From UBA668 sp043721915 (GTDB lineage Bacteria > Actinomycetota > Acidimicrobiia > Acidimicrobiales > Ilumatobacteraceae), in NCBI GenBank assembly GCA_043721915.1, contig JAYSPV010000067.1, positions 1 through 64,000 on the forward strand: 64,000 nucleotides of DNA, read 5' to 3'. Below the pieces are notes generated by a model that had not been told where the DNA came from, searched no databases, and was given only the letters and a program-made list of their open reading frames with translations. Shown piece after piece: positions 50,538 to 59,345 of this stretch (the first letter of the stretch is position 1; every line of letters starts with the position of its first letter). Both the position numbers and the translations under genes were made by a program.

Positions 50538-52444
50538 CCATCGACCTACGCGACCCGATCGACGACCAGGAGGTGGGGCGCCGCCTACGAGCGATGTTCA
50601 CCGCGGTGATGCCACTGCTCGACATGGAGCCGGCAGCAACCGAAGCCGACAGGGCGGACACCATCGTGGTGCCGTTGCGAGCGCGGCCCGCGGCGGCGCG
50701 ACGGGGCAAGAGCCGTCGCCTCGTTGCGGTCATGACCGCCGCGGCAGCGATCGTTGCTGTGGTCGCCCTCGTCCGCAACCCCGTCACCGACGCCCCTGCG
50801 GACACCTCGACCACCCTGCCCGCGGCGCCGCCCGCGTGGTACGGCATCATCCGCCCCTTCCTGCCCGCAGGCTTCGACCAGATCGCCCTGCTCGAAGCAA
50901 CGGGGGGCCTGGTCCGTTTCTCTGCGTGGCGGCCGACGACCGCTGAGCAGATCGATGTCACGGTCGCCCTCGGGAACGCGCTTCCGCCGCCCGCCACAGC
51001 CACCGTCACGTCCTCCGACGAGATCGGCGAGTGGTACGAGTTCGAGTCGGGCGTCAAGGTCGTGGCGAAGACTGGCCTTTCGGTCCTCGTCCAGTGCGGC
51101 ATGCCGCCGGTTGCGGTGTCGCTGGCGGAGGTCGGCTCCCCTCCGTGCGGCGAGCAGCCCACCGCCGCGGCGATCGACGCCGAGGTGTTGCACGCGATGG
51201 CAACGTCGCTGGCAAGCGAATTCCCGATGGACTCGGTGCCGATGGCATTCTCTCAGCCGACGCCTGTTGCTGGCGACCTGCCGGTGGCCGAGTGGATCAA
51301 CGCCGTTCGCCCTGATCGGCCGTTCATGGGATGGGACGTCGAGGGCTACCACGGCGCTGCGGTGGTCGCCTGGCTGAGTCCGTCGTCGTCGCCGCTCACC
51401 GCGGTGCTGACGGTGATCAACGGTGTGTACCCGGCGGGGGCGGACCCGTCGGTGCCGACGATGGCGATGGAACGAATGGCTGACCCGCGCAGCCGGTTCA
51501 CCCACTTCGACGAGGTCGCAGTGGCGTGGATGGTGAGTGCCGATGGCGTCGGGTTCCAGATCGCCACCACGGATCTCAGCGACGGCAATCTGCTGCGCCT
51601 GGGCGGTCTGATCGAGAACCTCGCGCTGCAACCGACCGACTTCGCGGCGGCCACGACCCTGCCCGGACCGATCTCCACCTCGACCACCGACCCCGGCCGC
51701 GAGCTGGGCGACGCCGACCGCCTCGCCGCCGTCCAGGCAATCAGCGCCGTGTTGCCCATCGGGTTCGAACGGCTGCAGGTCTCCCCCGACCTGACGAGCA
51801 TCCAAGCGTTCGACGCGGCCGACCGGGTGATCACGGCGACCTACTGGGTGGCTGGTGAGTGGACAGGCGGCTCGACGATGCCGCCGATTACGGTGCTGGG
51901 CGGCGAGCCAGCCGCGTACTTGCCGCAGCCGAACGGCGGCGTGCTGATGTGGAGCTATCAGACAGGTGGTCGGCTGGAGATCAGCTGCGCAACGCCGTCC
52001 GGCAGCCTTTGTGAAGCGGTCGGTGCGTACGACTCGGTGTCGACGTCCGACCTGGCCAACGTCGCTCGCGACCTGCTGCCCATGTTCCGAAGCGCGGACG
52101 ACGGCGACGAGTCGTCCCCGCTGGCGACGCTGCGGGACATGACACCGCCGGAGGGTGTCTCGGTCGACGCGGCCGCGGCGGAGGCCCTTTTCCGAGAGGC
52201 GGTCGGCCCGACGGTGATCGAGTTCCTGCCGCCGGTCACCGGCGTGGCCGCATCCAACATCGACGAGCCGATGGCGTTGGCCGCGGGCGAGAACACCGTG
52301 TGGGTGTCGATCGTGTCCAGTTCTGGCGTGCTGTTCCGGGCGCTGGTGGGAATTCCGTCCACCGGCAGCCCGACCGATGCGATGCTCGAGCTTGCCGATT
52401 TCGGCCTGCTGGCCGGCACAGAGGTGGCCGTGACCGAGCCGTGA
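50534..52444 (+). CDS. Membrane protein, probable anti-sigma or sensor partner of the ECF sigma
   Basis: A 636-aa protein. The first 58 residues are cytoplasmic, followed by one TM helix (LVAVMTAAAAIVAVVALV) and a 550-residue extracellular part. The outer part looks like two similar beta-rich halves (WYGIIRPFLPAGFDQI and ISAVLPIGFERLQ), with paired cysteines. No zinc-binding anti-sigma domain or HExxH is seen. Tight coupling to the sigma gene suggests that the N-terminal tail sequesters it, but this is inference. I do not recognise the extracellular family. Confidence 0.7.
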   Translation: MTIDLRDPIDDQEVGRRLRAMFTAVMPLLDMEPAATEADRADTIVVPLRARPAAARRGKSRRLVAVMTAAAAIVAVVALVRNPVTDAPADTSTTLPAAPPAWYGIIRPFLPAGFDQIALLEATGGLVRFSAWRPTTAEQIDVTVALGNALPPPATATVTSSDEIGEWYEFESGVKVVAKTGLSVLVQCGMPPVAVSLAEVGSPPCGEQPTAAAIDAEVLHAMATSLASEFPMDSVPMAFSQPTPVAGDLPVAEWINAVRPDRPFMGWDVEGYHGAAVVAWLSPSSSPLTAVLTVINGVYPAGADPSVPTMAMERMADPRSRFTHFDEVAVAWMVSADGVGFQIATTDLSDGNLLRLGGLIENLALQPTDFAAATTLPGPISTSTTDPGRELGDADRLAAVQAISAVLPIGFERLQVSPDLTSIQAFDAADRVITATYWVAGEWTGGSTMPPITVLGGEPAAYLPQPNGGVLMWSYQTGGRLEISCATPSGSLCEAVGAYDSVSTSDLANVARDLLPMFRSADDGDESSPLATLRDMTPPEGVSVDAAAAEALFREAVGPTVIEFLPPVTGVAASNIDEPMALAAGENTVWVSIVSSSGVLFRALVGIPSTGSPTDAMLELADFGLLAGTEVAVTEP

Positions 52445-52491
52445 GGAAACCACTCGCGGCTCGCGCACACGCCCTCGCGTAGCCTGGCGGG

Positions 52492-53283
52492 ATGACGACG
52501 TACCGGTTGGCAGTGGTGGGGGGCGGCAACATGGGTGCCGCCCTGGTGGGTGGCATGTTGCAGGGTGGCTGGCCTGCGGCCGACCTGGCGATCGTCGAGG
52601 TGCTGCCGGCTCGCGCCGCACAGCTGCGCGAGATGTTCCCCGGCGTCACCGTCACCGACGAGACCCCGGCCTGTGAGGCTGCGCTGATCGCCGTCAAGCC
52701 CTACGACGTCGCTGCCGCCTGTGCCGTGGCCGCTCGCGCCGGCGCTACTCGGCTGTTGAGCATCGCCGCCGGCATCTCCGTGGCGGCCCTGCAGGAGGCC
52801 GCCGGAGCAGATGTGGCCGTGGTGCGCGCAATGCCCAACACACCCGCTCTCGTCGGTGAAGGTGCCGCCGGCATCTGTGCCGGTCCGACGGCCGATGACG
52901 CGGATCTTGCGTGGGCGGAGAGCATCCTCGGTTCGGTGGGCATCGTCGTGCGGGTACCCGAGGCGCAGCTCGATGCGGTCACCGGCGTGGCGGGCAGCGG
53001 CCCCGCGTACTTGTTCCTGGTCGCGGAGGCGATGATCGATGCCGGCGTGCTGGCGGGCCTCAGCCGTGCCAACAGCGAGGCGTTGGTCACGCAGTTGTTC
53101 GTCGGCTCGGCAGCGCTGCTGCGCGAACGCGGCGAGCCCGCCCAACTGCGGGCGATGGTGACGTCGCCCGGTGGCACCACGGCTGCAGGCCTGCACCAAC
53201 TGGAAGTGCACTCGGTGCGTGCTGCGTTCATGGATGCCGTGCTGGCGGCCACCGAACGCAGCGCGGAGCTCGGGCGGCGCTGA
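52492..53283 (+). CDS. proC: Pyrroline-5-carboxylate reductase
   Basis: A 263-aa enzyme making proline from pyrroline-5-carboxylate with NAD(P)H. The N-terminal Rossmann motif is VVGGGNMGAALVGGML; VRAMPNTPALVGEGAAG and the C-terminal GSGPAYLFLVAEAM, then VTSPGGTTAAGLHQLE are family signatures. Length is typical. Followed by a structured RNA region. Confidence 0.95.
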   Translation: MTTYRLAVVGGGNMGAALVGGMLQGGWPAADLAIVEVLPARAAQLREMFPGVTVTDETPACEAALIAVKPYDVAAACAVAARAGATRLLSIAAGISVAALQEAAGADVAVVRAMPNTPALVGEGAAGICAGPTADDADLAWAESILGSVGIVVRVPEAQLDAVTGVAGSGPAYLFLVAEAMIDAGVLAGLSRANSEALVTQLFVGSAALLRERGEPAQLRAMVTSPGGTTAAGLHQLEVHSVRAAFMDAVLAATERSAELGRR

Positions 53284-53459
53284 GTCCCGGAAAAGAAATT
53301 CGGGTGTGACTCTTTTCTCAAGGCCCGTGTTGTGCCTATTGTTCGCCTCGGTCGCAAGACCGACCAAGTGATTCGTCACTCGGGTGTCGCGCCTCACAAG
53401 GGCTGCGCCGCGGAGGGCTGGTGCCATCGGGGGGTTGGCATCGGCCCTCTTCGATTTTT
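53284..53459 (+). ncRNA. Candidate structured RNA between proC and the SAM hydrolase gene
   Basis: This 176-bp stretch has no coding frame but several strong hairpins. CGGTC-GCAA-GACCG (53349-53362) is capped by a GNRA tetraloop. AGTGA-TTCG-TCACT (53367-53380) is capped by UUCG. A third hairpin may form from GAAAAGA and TCTTTTC near 53290-53317. A strong intrinsic terminator follows at 53413-53459, 52 bp before the SAM hydrolase start. It may be a small RNA, a riboswitch/attenuator for that gene, or the proC 3' UTR. I do not recognise the class. Confidence 0.5.
53413..53459 (+). terminator. Strong intrinsic terminator
   Basis: A fully paired 14-bp stem (GAGGGCTGGTGCCA with TGGCATCGGCCCTC, two G-U wobbles) closes a 9-nt loop TCGGGGGGT and is followed by TTCGATTTTT. 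It would stop transcription before the SAM hydrolase gene. Confidence 0.85.
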
Positions 53460-53510
53460 CGGACAGGCTCGTCCCAACGGCTCGGCCGCCCGGCCGGATA
53501 GGTTGCCCGC

Positions 53511-54374
53511 ATGGGCCGCCGCTACGACACCATCTCGTTCCTGAGTGATCTCGGCACTGCCGACGAGCACGTCGGCGTGGTGAAGGCGATCGTGCGCGAT
53601 CTCGCGCCGCACGCACTGGTGGTCGACCTCGCGCACGAGATCCCGTCGTTCGATGTGCGTGCCGGCAGCCTCGCGCTGGCCCGGGCCATCGGCTACGTCC
53701 CCTCAGGTGTCGTGATGGCGGTGGTCGATGCCGGCCAGCGGCGGGGCGTTGCCATCGAAGTCGCCGGCGGTGAGGGCGTGGTGATCGGCCCCGACAACGG
53801 GCTGCTCGCTTCGGCCGTGGCGATGGCCGGCGGCGCGGGCAGAGCGGTGATCCTCGACAACGCCGAGTTCCTGCTCGACAGCCCCGGCGCGATTGTGCCC
53901 AGCCGCGACCTGTTCGCGCCGATCGCCGCGCACCTGTGCAACGGGGTGGACCTGGCCGAGTTGGGCACCCTGGTCGATGCCGACGAGTTGCTGCCCGGCG
54001 TCGTGCCGCTGCCCCGTGAGGCCGACGGCGGCGGGGTGGCCGCCGAGGTGCTGTGGATCGACCGGGTCGGTAGCTGCCAGCTCAACGTCGGGCTCGACGA
54101 TGTGGCGCCGTGGGGTGTGGGTGAGGGTGCGCGGCTGCAGGTCACTGCCGGCGAGCAGGTCCGTGTCGCGCAACGTGTCGCCCAGGTGAGCAGCCTCGGC
54201 CCAGGCTCGTTGGGCTTGGTGGTCGACGGCTACGGCCTGTTGGCACTGGTGCTCGACCGCCGCTCCGCTGCCGATGAGCTGCTGCTGGCCACCGCCGATC
54301 AGGTCACGCTGCGGCCGCTGGCAGAGGGTGAGCAGGCGCCCGGCGTGTCGGTGCCGATCACGCTGCGCCGATAG
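53511..54374 (+). CDS. SAM hydroxide adenosyltransferase (DUF62/SAM hydrolase)
   Basis: A 287-aa protein of the fluorinase/chlorinase fold. The N-terminal FLSDLGTADEHVGVVKAIV, the VIGPDNGLL segment and SRDLFAPIAAHL carry the conserved Asp-Arg-His that activates water in SAM hydrolases. The enzyme converts SAM to adenosine and methionine. The start is 52 bp after the terminator of the structured RNA, so its expression could be governed by read-through. Confidence 0.9.
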   Translation: MGRRYDTISFLSDLGTADEHVGVVKAIVRDLAPHALVVDLAHEIPSFDVRAGSLALARAIGYVPSGVVMAVVDAGQRRGVAIEVAGGEGVVIGPDNGLLASAVAMAGGAGRAVILDNAEFLLDSPGAIVPSRDLFAPIAAHLCNGVDLAELGTLVDADELLPGVVPLPREADGGGVAAEVLWIDRVGSCQLNVGLDDVAPWGVGEGARLQVTAGEQVRVAQRVAQVSSLGPGSLGLVVDGYGLLALVLDRRSAADELLLATADQVTLRPLAEGEQAPGVSVPITLRR

Positions 54375-54383
54375 CCTGCACGG

Positions 54384-54467
54384 ATGCGCCCCGCCACCAC
54401 GCTCACCCTCGGTCTGCTGCTGGCGGGCATTCTCGTCGCCGGCGTCCTCTCGCTGCTGCGCCTCTGA
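54384..54467 (+). CDS. 27-aa membrane peptide
   Basis: A short frame 9 bp after the SAM hydrolase stop: a polar start MRPATT, a hydrophobic helix LTLGLLLAGILVAGVLSLL and a basic end. Codon use strongly follows the GC-rich third-position bias of local genes. A single-pass membrane peptide of this kind is common in actinobacteria but usually unannotated. Confidence 0.5.
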   Translation: MRPATTLTLGLLLAGILVAGVLSLLRL

Positions 54468-54553
54468 CTGCGCCGCCGCAACGCGCAACGTCGTAGCAGG
54501 GTGGTAACCGGCGGGTAACATCTTCCCAGCCGCGACGAGGGGGCCTGCAGCAC

Positions 54554-56044
54554 GTGAATCTGGCGCACATCATCGATCCGCACCCTGCCGACAAGGTGGC
54601 TGTCTTCAGTCGCGGTCGAGCCACCACGTACGGCGCACTGCGCGACCAGGTGGCCCACGTGCGCGGCGGCCTCGCGGCGCTGGGCGTCGGCAAGGGCGAT
54701 CGGATTGCGCTGCTGTGCAGCAATGGCCGCTACTTCGTGGATCTCTACCTTGCCGCGCTCGGCCTCGGCGCCATCACCGTGCCGCTCAACCCGTCCAGCC
54801 CTGCACCCGAGATCGAGCGCGAGGTGCACACCGTCGAGGCCAAGGTCGTGGTGGTGGAACCGTCGGCCGCTCACGCGTGGTCGCAGATCGATCGCACCAG
54901 GCTGCCAAGCGTGCAGCACGTGGTCGCCACCGAGACCGGCACGGTGCCGGGTGCCGACTCGGCGTTCGACGATCTGCTCGCCGCCCAGCCACTGGCAACC
55001 GTCGAAGTTGCCGCCGACGATCTGGCTGTCCTCATCTTCACCAGCGGTACCGCAGGCTCGCCGCGGGCCGCGATGCTCAGCCATGGCAACCTGTCGGCCA
55101 ACATCGAACAGGGCCTCAGCACCGACGGCATCAACCCGAGCGACGTCGTCTACGGCGTGCTGCCGATGTTCCACATCTTCGGCCTGAACGTCGTGCTCGG
55201 GCTCACGCTCGCCCGGGGCGCCACGGTGGTGCTCGTTCAGCGTTTCGATCCGTTCACCGCGCTGGAGACGATCGCCGACCGGGGCATCACCGTGATCCCG
55301 GGTGCCCCGCCGTTGTGGTTGGCGTTCAGCCACTTCGAGGAGGCGCCGGCCGACAGCTTCGCCAACGTGCGCCTCGCGCTCACCGGGGCGGCGAAGATGC
55401 CGGAGGAGGCCACCCGCCGCCTGCAGCAACGCTTCGGTATCACGCTGCGCGAGGGCTACGGCCTCACCGAGGCGTCGCCCGTGGTGACGTCGTCCGCCGG
55501 CATGACGATCAAGGTTGGCTCGGTGGGCAAGGTGCTCGATGGCATCCAGGTGCGTCTGGTCGACGAAAACGGCGACGACGCGCTGGAAGGCGATGCAGGG
55601 GAGATCTGGGTGAAGGGCCCGAACGTCTTCCAGGGCTACCTCGACGAACCCGAAGCCACCGCCCGGGTGCTCACCGCCGACGGTTGGCTGCGCACCGGCG
55701 ACATCGCCGTCGTCGACGACGACGGCTACCTCTACCTGGTCGATCGTGCCAAGGACCTGGTGATCGTCAGTGGCTTCAACGTCTACCCGGCCGAGGTGGA
55801 GGAAGTGCTGATGGAGCACCCCGATGTTGCCGAGGTGGGCGTGATCGGCGTGCCCCACCCACACACCGGTGAAGCCGTGAAGGCGTTCGTGGTGCTCAAG
55901 CCCGGTGCCGCTGCCCATGAGGACACGTTGGTCTCGTGGTGCCTCGACAACCTCGCCCGCTACAAATGCCCGTCGAAGATCCTCTTCGTCGACGAGTTGC
56001 CGCGCAACGTCAGCGGGAAGCTGCTGCGCCGCGACCTCGTCTGA
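54554..56044 (+). CDS. Long-chain acyl-CoA ligase/AMP-binding enzyme
   Basis: A 496-aa AMP-forming ligase. The core motifs are IFTSGTAGSPRAAMLSH, YGLTEASPV, WLRTGDIAVVDDDGYLYLVDRAKDLV and the catalytic lysine in RNVSGKLLRR. It would activate a fatty or related acid to its CoA thioester. GTG start at 54554. It lies alone between the small peptide gene and a pseudogene; the substrate is unknown. Confidence 0.9.
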   Translation: MNLAHIIDPHPADKVAVFSRGRATTYGALRDQVAHVRGGLAALGVGKGDRIALLCSNGRYFVDLYLAALGLGAITVPLNPSSPAPEIEREVHTVEAKVVVVEPSAAHAWSQIDRTRLPSVQHVVATETGTVPGADSAFDDLLAAQPLATVEVAADDLAVLIFTSGTAGSPRAAMLSHGNLSANIEQGLSTDGINPSDVVYGVLPMFHIFGLNVVLGLTLARGATVVLVQRFDPFTALETIADRGITVIPGAPPLWLAFSHFEEAPADSFANVRLALTGAAKMPEEATRRLQQRFGITLREGYGLTEASPVVTSSAGMTIKVGSVGKVLDGIQVRLVDENGDDALEGDAGEIWVKGPNVFQGYLDEPEATARVLTADGWLRTGDIAVVDDDGYLYLVDRAKDLVIVSGFNVYPAEVEEVLMEHPDVAEVGVIGVPHPHTGEAVKAFVVLKPGAAAHEDTLVSWCLDNLARYKCPSKILFVDELPRNVSGKLLRRDLV

Positions 56045-56159
56045 CGTCGGCGCGTGCGCCCGACGCTGCAGTGCACTCTCCATCCAGGTGCCACGGCGAG
56101 CCTCTTGCCGGGAGGCACGTACAACTGCGTCGCCGTCAACGTCGCCGGCGTCACGATCG

Positions 56160-56419
56160 AGAAGACCCCGTCGAGAAAGACCGTGCCCAGGGCCAGCCAG
56201 GCATGTTCAACACTGCGCCGGCCATCAGAAGACGCGGAACGCACCGAGGCTCGAGCCTGCCGATTCGGCCCACCACAGGGCGCCCGAACCCAAGGCGAAC
56301 AGTGCAAGCGAGATCGTCCACGCCAGTTCGTGCTGGCGCCGCCGCAGCAGCCAGCGATGGTGCAGGTTGCCGCACGTCACACCCGATGCTGCCGAGTCGG
56401 GCTTTGTGAACGCGTGCAC
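56160..56419 (-). pseudogene. Frameshifted membrane-protein remnant
   Basis: From 56419 leftward a minus-strand frame encodes a basic segment and a TM helix (RRRQHELAWTISLALFALGS, then GALWWAESAG) and stops at 56225. The protein can be continued by changing frame twice: MAGAVLNM then WLALGTVFLDG. Together this reads as one membrane protein of a type common in actinobacteria. Two single-base frameshifts are needed, so it is broken. The rest of 56045-56442 holds no other gene apart from the Rex operator. Confidence 0.55.
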
Positions 56420-56420
56420 T
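56405..56420 (+). promoter_or_regulatory. Rex operator (ROP site)
   Basis: TGTGAACGCGTGCACT differs at only two positions from the Streptomyces Rex consensus TGTGAACGCGTTCACA. It lies 22 bp before the preferred rex start codon, so Rex should repress its own operon when NADH is low. Confidence 0.85.
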
Positions 56421-56442
56421 AATGCCTAACGTGGGGAGCGAT

Positions 56443-57135
56443 ATGGCCGCTGACCGCAACCGACGCCGCATCCCTGATGCCACCGTGTCTCGGTTGCCCG
56501 TGTACCTGCGCATCCTCGGCGAGCAGAGCGAGGCTGGGGTCGACAGCATCTCCTCGGAGGGGCTCGCCGAGTTGGCCGGCGTCAACGCCGCCAAGGTCCG
56601 CAAGGATCTGTCGTACCTGGGCAGCTACGGCACCCGGGGCGTGGGCTACGAGGTGGACTACCTCGTCTACCAGATCCGCCGTGAGCTCGGCCTCACCCAC
56701 GACTGGCCGGTGGTCATCGTCGGCGCCGGCAACCTCGGCCAGGCTCTGGCCGGCTACGGCGGGTTCGGACAGCGTGGCTTCCCCGTCGCGGGCATCGTCG
56801 ACATCGACGACTCGAAGGTGGGCAGCGTGCTCGGCGGTGTCCGTGTGCGCCACATCGACGAGCTGCCCCAGATCGTGCAGACCAAACGAGTCAACATCGG
56901 GGTGGTCGCAACCCCCGGTGCCGCCGCGCAGGATGCCGCCGACCGTCTCGTGAAGGCCGGGATCACCAGCATCCTCAACTTTGCACCCATCGTGTTGGCG
57001 GTGCCACGGGCGATCGAGGTGCGCAAGGTGGATCTGGCCGTCGAACTGCAGATCCTCAGCTATCACGAGCAGCGCCGCTCCGGCGGTGCGACTCATGCTG
57101 CCCCTGGTACCGCCACCCGGTCGGCAACGGCGTAG
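56443..57135 (+). CDS. rex: Redox-sensing transcriptional repressor Rex
   Basis: A 230-aa protein. The N-terminal winged helix (TVSRLPVYLRILGEQ, then GVNAAKVRKDLSYLGSYG) recognises ROP sites, and the C-terminal Rossmann domain (VVIVGAGNLGQALAGYGGF) binds NAD(H). High NADH releases it from DNA. ATG 56443 is chosen over ATG 56422: GGGGAG lies 4 nt before it, and the operator would otherwise touch the start. It heads the rex-hemA-hemC-hemD cluster, as in Streptomyces. Confidence 0.95.
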   Translation: MAADRNRRRIPDATVSRLPVYLRILGEQSEAGVDSISSEGLAELAGVNAAKVRKDLSYLGSYGTRGVGYEVDYLVYQIRRELGLTHDWPVVIVGAGNLGQALAGYGGFGQRGFPVAGIVDIDDSKVGSVLGGVRVRHIDELPQIVQTKRVNIGVVATPGAAAQDAADRLVKAGITSILNFAPIVLAVPRAIEVRKVDLAVELQILSYHEQRRSGGATHAAPGTATRSATA

Positions 57136-57147
57136 GTTGGGGGCCGC

Positions 57148-58407
57148 ATGAGCATCGTCGTCATCGGTGTCAATCACCGCACGGCCCCCATCGAGCTGCT
57201 CGAGCGCGTTTCGCTCTCGGGCGCAGAGCTCTCGAAGGCGATCACCGGGCTGATCAGCCGGCCCAACATCCGCGAGGCGGCGGTCCTCAGCACGTGCAAC
57301 CGCACCGAGGTGGTCGCCGTCGCCGAGCGCTTCCACGGCGCGTACGCCGACATCCGCGACTTCTTCTGCGAGCTCAGCGGGATGCAACCCGACGAGCTGC
57401 ACTCACACCTCTACAGCCAGCACGATGATGCCGCGGTCGCTCATCTGTTCGAAGTCGCCGCCGGCCTCGAATCGGCTGTCCTCGGCGAGAGCGAGATCCT
57501 CGGCCAGGTGCGTGGTGCCTGGGAGATCGCGCAGGCGGAGGGCGCGACCAAGACCACGCTCAATCTGCTGTTCCGCCACGCCATCGAGACCGGCAAGCGT
57601 GCCCGCACGGAAACCTCGATCGGTCGTCACACGGCGTCGGTCAGCCACGCCGCGGTCGAGATGGCCAACGAACGGCTGGGCAGCATTGCAGGCCGCCGCG
57701 TGTTGGTCGTCGGCGCCGGTGACATGGGAGAAGGTGTCGCCGTCGCGCTGGTCGGGGCGGGCGCCACCGACATCACCGTCACCAATCGCACCGAGGTCCG
57801 TGCGGCTCAGTTGGCGCAGCGCGTGGGTGGCCGGATCGTGCCGTTCAGCGAGCTGGGCAGTGCGCTGCGCGACGCCGATGTGTTGCTCACGTGCACGGGC
57901 GCCGGCTCGATCATCATCGATCACGACCTCGTTGCAGCTGCCCGCGAGGGCACCGACGCACATCTGCTGATCGTCGACATCGCCGTGCCGCGCGATGTCG
58001 CCGCTGATGTCGTGCGGGCCCCTCTGGTCACGCTGTTGAACCTCGACGATCTCCGCGACTGGGCGGCGCGGGGGCTGGCGTTGCGCGCCGTCGAGGCGGA
58101 TCGTGTGCGCAGCATCGTCGGCGAGGAAGTCGAACGCTTCGGATTGGAATCCACGGCTCGCCAGGCGGCGCCACTGGTCGCCCAGATGTACGAGAAGGCC
58201 GAGGCCGTGCGCGGTAGCGAGCTGGAACGGTTCAGCAACCGTCTGGCGTCGCTGGATCCCGCACAGCGCGACGCGGTGGATGCCGTCACCAAGGGGATCG
58301 TCGCCAAGTTGCTGCACCAGGTCTCAGTGAAGCTGAAGGACGACGCCGGTACTCCGCAGGGCGAGCGCAACGCCGCCGCCGTGCGCGATCTCTTCGACCT
58401 CGGCTGA
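57148..58407 (+). CDS. hemA: Glutamyl-tRNA reductase
   Basis: A 419-aa enzyme for the first step of C5-pathway heme synthesis, reducing glutamyl-tRNA to glutamate-1-semialdehyde with NADPH. The catalytic Cys50 is in STCNRTE; GVNHRTAP at the N-terminus and VVGAGDMGEGVA (NADPH) are typical. It starts 12 bp after rex and should be in the Rex-controlled operon. Confidence 0.96.
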   Translation: MSIVVIGVNHRTAPIELLERVSLSGAELSKAITGLISRPNIREAAVLSTCNRTEVVAVAERFHGAYADIRDFFCELSGMQPDELHSHLYSQHDDAAVAHLFEVAAGLESAVLGESEILGQVRGAWEIAQAEGATKTTLNLLFRHAIETGKRARTETSIGRHTASVSHAAVEMANERLGSIAGRRVLVVGAGDMGEGVAVALVGAGATDITVTNRTEVRAAQLAQRVGGRIVPFSELGSALRDADVLLTCTGAGSIIIDHDLVAAAREGTDAHLLIVDIAVPRDVAADVVRAPLVTLLNLDDLRDWAARGLALRAVEADRVRSIVGEEVERFGLESTARQAAPLVAQMYEKAEAVRGSELERFSNRLASLDPAQRDAVDAVTKGIVAKLLHQVSVKLKDDAGTPQGERNAAAVRDLFDLG

Positions 58408-58417
58408 GCGGTTCGCC

Positions 58418-59335
58418 ATGTCGCGCGTGTTCGCCGACGGGTCGGCTCCTCGCCGTGTACTGCGTCTCGCCACCCGGGCAAGCGCGCAGGCCACCGCGCA
58501 GGCCACAGCAGTTGCCGACGCGTTGATGGCTGCCCACGCGGGCCTGGTGGTGGAGCTCGTGTTCGTGGAGACCCTGGGCGACCGGCGCACCGATGTGCCA
58601 CTGCACACCATCGGTGGCCAGGGCGTGTTCGTGAAGGAGGTGCAGCGGGCAGTGCTCGACGGCGATGCCGACTTCGCCGCCCACAGCGCCAAGGACCTGC
58701 CCTCCGCAGTGGCTGAAGGGTTGCAACTCGCCGCGTTCTGCGAGCGCCGCGACCCGCGCGATGCGCTGGTCGGCGCCGCGCTGGCCGACCTGCCACTCGG
58801 CGCAACGGTGGCCACCGGCTCGGTACGCCGCCGCGCACAGCTCAGCGTCGTGCGCCCGGATCTGAGATTCGTGGAGCTGCGCGGCAACATCCACACCCGC
58901 CTGTCGAAGCTTCCCGAGGGAGGCGCACTGGTGATGGCGGTGGCGGCGCTGCAGATCCTGGCGCTCACCGATCGGATCGCGCAGGCACTGCCGACGGCGC
59001 AGTTCATCCCGTCGCCCGGGCAGGGTTGCGTCGCCCTCGAGTGCCGTGCGGACGATTCCGAGGTGGCCGCGTTGTTGGCCGCAGTCGATCATCCGGCGAC
59101 ACGTTCGGCGGTACTGGTGGAGCGAGCGTTCCTCGCCGAACTCGGCACTGGTTGTTCGCTCCCGGTGGCGGCCCATGCCGAAGGCGACGTGCTCTCGGGC
59201 TTCCTCGCCGAGCCGTCCGCGAGTCTCCATGTGACCAAGGCAGTCGTCCTCACCGGCGACAGTGCACGGCGGCTGGAACAGGCCGCTGCGCTGGCGCGCG
59301 ATCTTGCCGACGAGCTCGCTCGCCGGGTCGGCTGA
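58418..59335 (+). CDS. hemC: Porphobilinogen deaminase (hydroxymethylbilane synthase)
   Basis: A 305-aa enzyme that joins four porphobilinogens into hydroxymethylbilane. The dipyrromethane cofactor attaches to Cys246 in GTGCSLPV. LATRASAQA, HSAKDLPS and TGSVRRRAQL are family signatures. It lies 10 bp after hemA. Confidence 0.96.
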   Translation: MSRVFADGSAPRRVLRLATRASAQATAQATAVADALMAAHAGLVVELVFVETLGDRRTDVPLHTIGGQGVFVKEVQRAVLDGDADFAAHSAKDLPSAVAEGLQLAAFCERRDPRDALVGAALADLPLGATVATGSVRRRAQLSVVRPDLRFVELRGNIHTRLSKLPEGGALVMAVAALQILALTDRIAQALPTAQFIPSPGQGCVALECRADDSEVAALLAAVDHPATRSAVLVERAFLAELGTGCSLPVAAHAEGDVLSGFLAEPSASLHVTKAVVLTGDSARRLEQAAALARDLADELARRVG

Positions 59336-59345
59336 GACGGCCTGA

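Noticed and set aside
53413..53449. 6C small RNA on the minus strand
   Set aside because: The loop gives CCCCCC on the minus strand, but only one such hairpin is present and the T tract supports plus-strand termination.
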